From: Larix kaempferi
Lineage: Eukaryota > Streptophyta > Pinopsida > Pinales > Pinaceae
Direction: 5' to 3'
NCBI GenBank assembly: GCA_027924585.1
Contig: BSBM01000261.1
Span: forward strand, 1,845,501-1,909,500
DNA length: 64,000 nucleotides
Part shown: piece by piece, positions 55,792 to 64,000 of the stretch
How positions within the stretch are numbered: position 1 is the stretch's first letter
How the letters are laid out: each line of letters begins with the position of its first letter
Notes under the pieces: model-generated
Databases searched by the model: none
The model's input: the letters and a program-made list of their open reading frames with translations, nothing else
What the model was told of the DNA's origin: nothing
Position numbers and translations under genes: made by a program

Positions 55792-56209
55792 TGATCCAGA
55801 AGGATATTGATGGCAACCTGCCTTTTCCACTTGGACCCCCACCATTGTTTCTTCAGTTTTTCAGTTTCCTTAATTGTAGCACAATTTACTTTTTTTTGTA
55901 GTTTTCGGGTCCTAAACGTTCGGAGCCGTTTTGAGGCCCTAAACAACATTTTTTCAGCATCTGATGCTCGAGCAAATATGAGTCCGTTTCGGACTTGATA
56001 TTTGTTATTCATGGATGTAGTCCTTGAATAGATATTTCTAACGATGTATCATGTGCGTCAAACGGAGGTAGTATGCCAAAGTTACGACCTCGGGAAATTG
56101 ATGTACCAAGTTACCCAACGGGGCCCATAGTCCGGCGTTTCACTTCCTAGTGTTAGGTTTTTGGATGTGTAGGGTTTCCCTTGTTTCTCAATAATATATA
56201 GGCCTTCGA
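55792..56209 (+). repeat. Family A LTR, copy 5 (truncated)
   Basis: The first 418 bp of the LTR are present, up to GGCCTTCGA. The remaining 205 bp or so and the primer-binding site are absent. Confidence 0.9.
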
Positions 56210-56617
56210 TCCCCCTTGTTTCACCTAATTATAGGTGATTAATTTTTTTTCTTTTGTTTAATTATTTTATTTTTAGCTCTTAATAAAACATACTAAATTT
56301 TTTTGTTCAACATATAAATGGAAACAATTTAAAAATAATGAAGTTAACAAAGTTGCTTATTGAAATCATTGTGAGATATGTGCGTTACTATTTTATTAAC
56401 TTTTGTGTCTTCATGAACATATGTTGATACAAAATGAATGGAAGAAGCAGTGAAGTAATCCTATTTTTTTATGCCAACAATTCATATGAAAGATTGAATA
56501 CTTTAAGGATATTGCAATAGGTAATTTGTATGTACACAAATAATATTGAAGCATTTCAAAGTTTAGGCCATAAGAATCATCAATTTTTAAATATGGATTA
56601 CAAATAATACTAAAAAT

Positions 56618-58479
56618 TTAGAATTCTTGGTCATTAACATTATTGTCTCCAACAATGTCAGCTCGTTTATCATTGTCAATGTTCATATGTTCTTTCAAGT
56701 AGTTAATATTATCATCATCCTCATCTTGACCTACATCATCTTCATCATCATTGAAATTTGACTGTAGGCCATCTATATTGTTACTAGATGTATTTGGATC
56801 ATTAGTTTCTATATCATCCATATTGTTGTCTTCCATAACATCATCTAACTCTGTATTGTTGTCTTCTTGTGCTTGAACATAACCATCTTCAACATCATCA
56901 TGGATGTCAATTTCCTCAATTTTCTCTAATTCCTCGCTCTCATTTTGTTGGCCATCATTGTTTTGCCTAGTATCCAATAATGCATCGTCAAACACATGTC
57001 TTAATATTGGATCATAATGTATGACAAATATCCATTTTGGGTCCTAAATATATTCATAGAAAAATACCTGCACATGAACAACATACATATATTAGATGTA
57101 TGTTATAACAATTTTATTGATTGATAAACACATGTATCTATTTACAATAAACCATGAATTAATAGAATAATGATCACTATCACTTCTTGTTTGAGTTAAA
57201 GAAATACCTACTCACAATGAATTGGTAGAACATAAGGCTCGTTATCCGGCCGGTAGGAACCTTGAGGAATATATAGAAAACAATCCACTATGGGTATCAT
57301 GTCGTCGTGTCCTCTTGAATGCTTGATACCATCTACACTTAAAAATACAACATTTAAAAGAGCGGTAATCCAACTCAATAATTTCTTGTATTTTCCCAAC
57401 ATATTGTAGATTCCCTTCAATAATATTGTTATCTTTTGAGCTTGCTCGACTGGATTGCTTGAAGTCAACCATGATGCCACAATCGAAGGATCGCCTCTTG
57501 AAATCTACACTTTCTACACTATAATGTCAACCAGATGACCACATTGTTGGATATTTCCTCGCCTGTGAAAGACCATATATTACAGTGAAAACAAATATAA
57601 TGACAAATATTAAAATAGTTAATAGTGTCAAAGATGTAAGGAAACAACATTTTGTAAAGTTCCAACTGTACCTTTCTTTCAAATCCTCTAGACATGTTGA
57701 TTTCATCTTATGTTATGTTTGAATCTATACCTGCATCTTCTATTTGATTTTGAATTTATTTAGTAACCCATTCTAGTGTACAATATTTGCCCCATTCCCC
57801 AAGCAAATCAGTGGGAAGTGGAGTATGCTTTGGGTTCGATCTCTTAAACCATTTCCTTGATTCTAACACTTCTTCTCTCTTTTTTATCATACAAATCAAT
57901 CCATTTGTTCATAAAGTCCATGTTGTACAGAATGAACTTGTTGAGTATAGCACTTTTGTCTACACCTATTACATGTCAACATGTTTATTTCAAACTCCAA
58001 ATTTCATGCTGTTAATTTGATATTTAAATTATAGAGTAAATTAATGATTACAAGAAAAACAACCACAATGATCATGAATTTACTTACTAATTTCTACTTG
58101 AACACCATTATATTGTGGTTTTTCTCCATCAATAATATCTGATGCTCGTTCTTCATCCCAGAAGTGTGGCCCATATTCAAAATCCTTACCAAGGAATTCA
58201 CATAGGAAGAAAAATCCTTCATTCAATACATACCCTTCAACCATGCAACCCTCTGGATGTGCCTTTTGTTGGACATATATTTTTAGAGTTTTCATATACC
58301 TCTCAAAGAAAAACACCCACCTCGTTGATATGACACCCACCAATTCAATGTCATCGACTAGGTGTATAAGTAAATGGACTTGTAGGTCCATGAAACTTGT
58401 AGGGAGATCCTTCTCAAATACACATACAATTTCTGTAATTTCCTTCTTCCATTTTGGCACTTCACATTCGTGGATCTAA
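56618..58479 (-). pseudogene. TNP2 transposase C-terminal half: DUF4218, DUF4216, acidic tail
   Basis: The frame 58460-58080 has the DUF4218 signature (LQVHLLIHLVDD, FFERYMKTLK, EGYVLNEG). About 600 bp further on, 57480-57208 has the DUF4216 signature (YVGKIQEIIELDY, CCIFKCRWY). 57060-56995 reads FFYEYI and DPKWIFVIHYD, the end of DUF4216, with one TAG. An Asp/Asn/Glu-rich tail of about 125 codons ends at 56618. These domains follow the transposase core in plant CACTA proteins. The spaces between them look like introns plus decay. Confidence 0.75.
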
Positions 58480-60960
58480 TTGTAGGTTAGCCACCTAATA
58501 TAAGAATAGTAAATTAGTATGAACCTTTAGTAAAAAATTAAAATGCAATATAATATCTCTATGTCTCTCAGACATTAACATTTCATATAACCACATACCT
58601 TGTAATTGTTGACAATCGACTTATGGCATTCCTTAAGTCAACTGTAAGGCATGAATCCCCCCCAATTCCAATGGCATGATATGCTATCAAACACATTTAT
58701 CAAAAGGTCATTAGTAATTTTTCTCACACAACATAATATCAAAATATATTTAGTACTTAATCAATGTTACCAGCTAAAGTTAAATGATAATATATAATAC
58801 CTTATGAAAATTATGAAAATCATGTGTTTTAAATCCCGTGATACGGTCCATCAACTGTAAAAGCTTTACCCAATGATGACCCATAGCCAGTAGGTGTCCT
58901 TATTGAACGTATGACATTTTTTAGTTGGTCTAGTTCTATTTTTTTTTTCAAAATCCATGGAGCTTCTACATATGTTTCATTTTCCCTGTTTGGCCACAAA
59001 TATTTTCTATCAATTTTGGTATGCAAGAGAGAAATATCTCTCCTCGAAGACAAGGTGTCCTTGTATTTTCCTGATATATGTAAAAATATAGAATCTAGGA
59101 CATTTTTGAAGATGTGCATAGGATCTAATAGGTGAGATATTAATAGATCCTTCCAGTAAGGGAGCTCATAAAATATGGATTCCCTTTTCATTTCTTCTGG
59201 CATATTAACTAGAACTTGTTCTGGTCCTTCAATTGAATCACCCCGATAAAAAAAATTCTCCCAAGCTTTCAATTCAACATCTTCATACTTATTAAGCCAA
59301 TCACCTAGCCCATAATCATGGGAGGGTCTCTATTTCCATCTTTTCCATCAAATTGATTCTTCGGGCGATTTCTAAACTTCCGATCTAGTGGTAGAAAAAC
59401 CTTGTTGTTTGCGTAATAAATTTATGTATATCTTTAGAACACCACCCTTGAAAGTGTTCTGCACAACTTGGACATGCAAATATCCCCTTTGTTTGAAGGC
59501 CTGTAATTCTATAAGCAATGTTAATAACATCAAAATAATAGTATAAAACTAAGTATGAAAGTTGGGATGAAAATAAATTATGAGTGTAAATACGTAAATA
59601 TTTTATCTTACTAGAACAAACACCAAGTTCTGGGAAATCATGAATAGTCCAACATAGAACACCATACAACATGAAGGAACTTTTTGATGGAGGATGTGAT
59701 ATGTCATACATTCTTATGCCTTTCCATAGTAGTTGTATCTCATCAATAAAAGGTGCAAGATAAACATCCGCGTTTTTAACTTGATGTTTTCCTGGAACAA
59801 TGAGAATCAGCATAAGGTTCTCCTTCCTAACACTCATCCATGGGGGAATATTGTATACTATCAATCCAAATGGACAAATAGTATGATTTGCACTCATGAA
59901 AGGGAGTGGGCACATTCCATCTATTGCAAGCCCAAACCTAATACTACAGGGTTCATCTTTGAATTTTCCTAGCCATTTTCCCTCTATGTCTTTCATTGCT
60001 TTGTAGTTTGACGGAATTCACATGAATCCATATTTACTCCTGTTCTTTTCATGCTAGTCCATCAATTGTGCAAGTGACTTGCAACAAAACATTCGTTGAA
60101 GTCTAGGTATAATTGGCATGTGGCATAAAACCTTATTTGGAAATGTATGACCTTGTACATTTGTATGATATCTCTTCTCTTTGCATACATGGCATTCTAC
60201 CTTGTTTTGATATTCATATCTATATAAAATGCAATCATTTTTACATGAATGAATTTTCTTATATTCAATCCCCAACTCAACCAACAACTAACGTGCCTCT
60301 CTGCAAGTTGATGGCAACACATTCTCTTCAGGGAGTATTTTAGTTTTTAGTGCCCTGTAAGATTGCCAAAGATGAAATCAATTGAATGTTTGACTTATGA
60401 TGAACATGTTTGATATGTCAATCTATACTAGGAATGTCTATATACAATATATGGTTTTAAAATCCCCTTAAAGAAATATAAACGAAGTTGATGAATGTTT
60501 ACAAATTACGTACACCAATTGACAATGCAAAGTAAGAAAAATATTTCAACTCACTTCAGTAGGGCAGTGAATCCTTTGTTTTACCAAGCAAATAGTGACT
60601 TGATTTCTAATAATATTAATGTGCATGCTAGTTTTGAGGTTCTACTTGCACCCAATTTGGACATGGGTGTCTTCGATGCTTGCTTGATGGAGTCTTTCAG
60701 GTTGTTATCATCACATTACGTTGGTGCTAATTACCTCTGTTATCATCATTACTGCCAACCATATGATCATTATTTTCATAATTGTTTCCATCCCCAAATA
60801 AACCTGTAAGAATTTCATTCAATCCTTCTTCATGCAATGCATTTTCACTATCATGATGATCATCATTAAGGCTAGGTGGCGTGTCATTAGTGTATGCTAA
60901 TCTCATCAACTCTTCAAGTTTCTCAGCTAGTGGTATTCTCTTCAATGTTGCTCTTTTCAC
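58480..60960 (-). pseudogene. TNP2-like transposase, N-terminal half and catalytic core
   Basis: Read from right to left. 60960-60727 has a charged N-terminal region. 60287-60054 has the conserved block CKNDCILYR, CHVC and PIIPRLQRMF. 59996-59385 is the Transposase_21 core (RFGLAIDGMCPLPF, YNIPPWMSVR, VYLAPFIDEIQLLW, LCWTIHDFPELG, FACPSCAEH). After a frameshift, 59272-58829 has ELPYWKDLLISHLLDPMHI. A short block at 58690-58590 (GDSCLTVDLRNAISRLST) leads to DUF4218. The enzyme would cut and move CACTA elements. Frameshifts and stops make it a pseudogene, or some gaps are introns. Confidence 0.78.
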
Positions 60961-61269
60961 CCTGGTATGGTTTAAAAGATGGTTTGGATCATCTCATCCA
61001 AATCTTAATAACCTGGTTGGATATTGGGTATTAGTAGGTGTTTCATCAACATCTTCTACTATCAAAAAAATAATCATTATTTAATGTTTGGAAATAATTG
61101 GATAAATCATAAATGTATCAATTTCAAAGAAATATAATCAAATATGGCTTAACAAATAAAAATATAAAATGTATGAACATATATACATCAATTGAATAAT
61201 GGAACATTTATTTATAGACTACTTTTTGTATACAATAATTTAAATAAAACACAATTTTGACAACATAGT

Positions 61270-62222
61270 TTATGAAACATCAGTCCACACTCGTTTATTA
61301 TTCTTTGGTTTTCTTCCCTTACGAACATCCTTAGGGAGACCTTGTTCTTTCCTTTTCTTTCACGCATGACTGCATTTTAAGAAGGGGTAATCAATTAATA
61401 AATCATCCCCAATGGTAAGGTCCATAATATCCTAAACCATTATCAATCTATGAACCTCTCTTTCCATACCTCCATCTTTATCATTTATAACCTCAACAAA
61501 TTGACAATTTGGTTTGACAGTAGGGTCCCTTCCCTTACTACTATTTATAAATCCTGCAATATTTTTGTGTGTGTATGCACGCCCATCTATATACATAAGC
61601 AACCTCTATTTAGTTCTTTTCCACTTTCCAATTGCAGACGATGTGTATACATATTCGAATTTAGACCATATGCTGACATGATAGGCTTATATTCTGCTAG
61701 CCTTCTCCATTCACCACTGTAATATGACAGACCATAATATGGAATTAATATCCTAGTGGTTTGTTGTGAATTGTTTCTATTTTTAGATCCCAAATGTACA
61801 TTTTGGACAATAAATAGGCCTAGATTCGCTCCATGAATATTGGAGGGTCGTATCATGTAGCTGTATCCGCAAAATTGAAACACCTCGTACACTCTAGGTA
61901 GTTGTTGATCACTAGGCCAAGCAAAATATAGTCAACGATCAAATTCCTCTTTGTAAATTGATCTCAAACTCAGGGGGAAATCATCATCTCCATCAAATTC
62001 ATTCTCATAGAGTATGTAGTCCACCTTCCCCTTGTCTTTAAGCAAATTATGCATCTTTAAACCGGTTCTTGTTATGTTACTTGTTTTCATCAATTCCTCA
62101 TCTTCCAAGTTGGTATATTGGCACATATTTTGTTTAGATGTATCATCTGATAAATGATCATCTCTCTCTAGGATGGAAGTCGGTGGTATGGGAAAATTTA
62201 AACCAAGAACTTTATCCGGCAA
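61270..62222 (-). pseudogene. Second ORF of the CACTA-like element, unknown
   Basis: A single frame of about 310 codons is continuous from MPDKVLGLNF (62222) to a Lys/Arg-rich end near 61270, broken by a TGA at 61932 and TAGs near 61587 and 61437. Blocks such as YEVFQFCGYSYMIRPSNIHG and ILIPYYGLSYYSGEW look like a folded protein. I do not recognise a domain. By position it could be a TNPA-like partner of the transposase, or part of the 5' end of the same gene. Confidence 0.45.
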
Positions 62223-62429
62223 TTATCCATTAAGAAAAAAATTAATTATTTAAATAATATTAAACAATGTTTAAAAGAAGTATACATGTTATTTATATCA
62301 AGTTGGAAAATTCCTTACCACAATTCCTATTGGATTTTAATCAATTGTAGGAGGAATATTACCCACTGGAATCTCATCATCTATGTAATGTCTTTGTACA
62401 ATCGCTCGTTTGAATTGTTTCTTTCCACG

Positions 62430-62684
62430 TCATACATAACATCCACAAACAACAATTTTCTCAAAGTATTCATCCCATGTACTATAGTCATGACCAATCT
62501 CTTCTTCAGTGCAATCATTTGTTGTGTCTGGAGGATCCATTGTCATATCCTCTTCCACACTATCCTCTACGTGATTTAACAGTTTTAAGTCCATGTCCAC
62601 GTACATATCTTTTTCTTTTGCTAGTTGAACTCTCAAGTTGTGCATTTGCTCCAATCTCCATATGAAATAATCAACAACATGCAT
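62430..62684 (-). other. Acidic ORF, possible exon of the CACTA second gene
   Basis: An 84-codon frame (MHVVDYFIWRLEQMH to CGCYV) on the same strand as the unknown ORF at 61270-62222 and upstream of it. It is acidic in its second half (EDSVEEDMTMD). There is no domain and no proof of coding. Confidence 0.25.
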
Positions 62685-62699
62685 TAATTTATGTCAAGA

Positions 62700-63625
62700 T
62701 TGGATAATACACTATAAATTTGAATAATACTCTGAAAGAAGATGGACATATCACAAAATTCCATCAGATGAATTTTTCCTAAGTTAAGTCAAAATTTGAG
62801 TACCTGATGTCACGCAACATCCATTGTGTCCTTATTTGATATGACATGATATGTTGCTGTGGCTTCGTATGGCCCCTATAATACACAACATAGCCAATAA
62901 TTTTTAGTACACCAATTATATCATTTCAAGCAATATGATATCCAACACAAAACCTCACTTTAGTCATATATTTGACATATTGATATCTCCTCTATGTTGT
63001 AGCATTTGTGAATTCATAAACACCTTCCTCCTTTGGTTAAGGTTTCTTTTTCTTCTTAGCTTTATTGTATCTGCAGATTCTGTATCTGAATCTATGGCCA
63101 CCCACTTTCATCTCTGCGATTTAGTAGTTCTGCGCTATCCACGTCCTCTATCCATGGCCTCCTTTGGATCTTGTAATACACAATAATGATAGTAGTCACA
63201 TAACATATATGCACCAAGAGAATATTGTTGATATTATCTTGTTAATACGCTCACTTTTCATTAAGATGCACGATGAAAAACAAATTAGTACATTGCAACA
63301 TTTTGCTCTTCACAAAAAGTTTCCATGTGGAATCTTGACAACTAGATCTCAAATCTTATGATTGCAAGATGACTACAAATTCACGTCGAAAAGACATTTA
63401 TTTACAATTTCACTACAAATTCACATCAACTCTTCATATACTATTTTTGAATAAAAATTTGGGCATACTAGTATGCCTTTTGAGCCATGAAAATGCATCT
63501 ATTATTCAAATTGATAGGATGTAATACCCAAGTCTCAAAATACAGAATGAGTGGAAAATAACCAAGACAAGGCAATATGGTATGTGGTTGGAAGTGCTTC
63601 TTATACATTCCCCCCTCCCACTCTC
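62700..63625. other. AT-rich DNA, nothing recognised
   Basis: Only short frames are seen. A minus-strand stretch near 63150-63020 reads KWVAIDSDTESADT then a basic run, resembling the end of an ORF, but no domain is recognised. Confidence 0.35.
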
Positions 63626-63639
63626 CACACACACACACA
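63626..63639. repeat. (CA)7 microsatellite
   Basis: Seven perfect CA units. Confidence 0.8.
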
Positions 63640-64000
63640 TTCAGATAGGAAACATGACATCATTAGTATGATTAAGAATGAAAAACTATGCCAAACCATA
63701 AATTATAAGTGCTTAAACAACGCCATATATTTTAATGCATATGAACAAGAGTATAAAACTTGAATCCAATCTTCATTTCCAAGAGTAAAATAAGGGTGAG
63801 ATACAAGTTGAAATCTTGAAATATATAATCTATCAAACCTCTATAACCCAACCAACTTCTACCTCTCTTTCATCAATGTGAGGGTCAAGAATTATCCATG
63901 AAAATAAAAATAATGAATAACAACAAGAAGTGATACTTGCATCCAAGTATTGAACTCCTTTAATTCTCATGTTCTTTTCTAGGATAAGCATAATCCCTTA
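63640..64000. other. AT-rich right edge, nothing recognised
   Basis: No gene, repeat or transposon end could be supported in this stretch. Confidence 0.4.

Larger units (their letters stand above)
545..56209 (+). mobile_element. Tandem array of family A Ty3/gypsy retrotransposons
   Basis: Five LTRs of the same family alternate with four internal regions, all in one orientation. Only one LTR separates neighbouring internal regions, each with a polypurine tract to its left and a primer-binding site to its right. LTRs start TGATCC and end GGATCA, a 6-bp inverted repeat marking the borders. Independent insertions would each bring two LTRs plus target duplications, which are not seen. Unequal recombination between LTRs of neighbouring copies, or insertion of an already multimeric DNA, fits better. 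The last LTR is truncated, so the duplication flanking the whole array cannot be tested. Confidence 0.85.
50542..56209 (+). mobile_element. Family A unit A4, 3' LTR truncated
   Basis: It has the same order as A3. The right LTR is cut at 56209, about 10 bases after the TATA box, where unrelated AT-rich DNA begins. Confidence 0.9.
56210..64000 (-). mobile_element. CACTA (En/Spm)-like DNA transposon, partial, right end not seen
   Basis: This AT-rich region carries a TNP2-type transposase gene on the minus strand, followed by DUF4218 and DUF4216 regions, plus a second ORF upstream. No CACTA-type terminal inverted repeat was found at the left border or elsewhere, and the right border may lie outside the window. 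The left border is set only by the end of LTR homology. Confidence 0.7.

Noticed and set aside
1-64000. CRISPR array, bacterial operon or defence system
   Set aside because: No spaced direct repeats or bacterial gene order; all recognisable coding regions are plant transposon proteins.

Overview
The window is nuclear DNA of a land plant, made almost entirely of nested, decayed transposable elements. Evidence is Ty3/gypsy polyproteins with plant-type primer-binding sites (initiator-Met tRNA type in one family), Tat-like pol genes with an extra RNase H, plant-mobile-domain-like ORFs and an En/Spm (CACTA) TNP2 transposase with DUF4218 and DUF4216 domains. A large, repeat-rich genome is implied. 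The species cannot be told from the sequence, and no intact host gene, tRNA, rRNA or CRISPR array was found.

Layout. 1-544: flank with a 12-bp repeat tract. 545-56209: a head-to-tail array of one Ty3/gypsy family (family A), with five LTRs (545, 10996, 45185, 50542, 55792) and four internal regions, each inner LTR serving as 3' LTR of one copy and 5' LTR of the next. The first unit (A1) is chimeric: its left half is cut by a truncated family B element (3017-7796), and its right half restarts upstream, so 427 bp are present twice. The second unit (A2, 10996-45807) carries two nested insertions in its integrase: family C (14844-28362, minus strand, target duplication CACTA) and a full family B element (28647-44076, target duplication ACATG). 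A3 (45185-51166) and A4 (50542-56209) follow. At 56209 the last LTR is cut off and a minus-strand CACTA-like element begins, running to or beyond the right edge.

Gene content. Family A encodes gag, protease, RT, RNase H and integrase with a GPY/F module and a chromodomain-like tail. Families B and C belong to the Tat/Athila side of Ty3/gypsy. Both carry an accessory gene between integrase and 3' LTR with the same recognisable domain (plant-mobile-domain-like): on the sense strand in C, where it is followed by a long coiled coil, and antisense and apparently spliced in B. Both have a good TATA box of their own. This pair is the most interesting content of the window.

State. Nearly every coding region is interrupted. 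Most in-frame stops look like CAG/CAA to TAG/TAA or TGG to TGA/TAG, the C-to-T signature of decay of methylated DNA. By eye the LTRs of B2 are much more alike than those of C, so the order of events is A array, then C, then B2.
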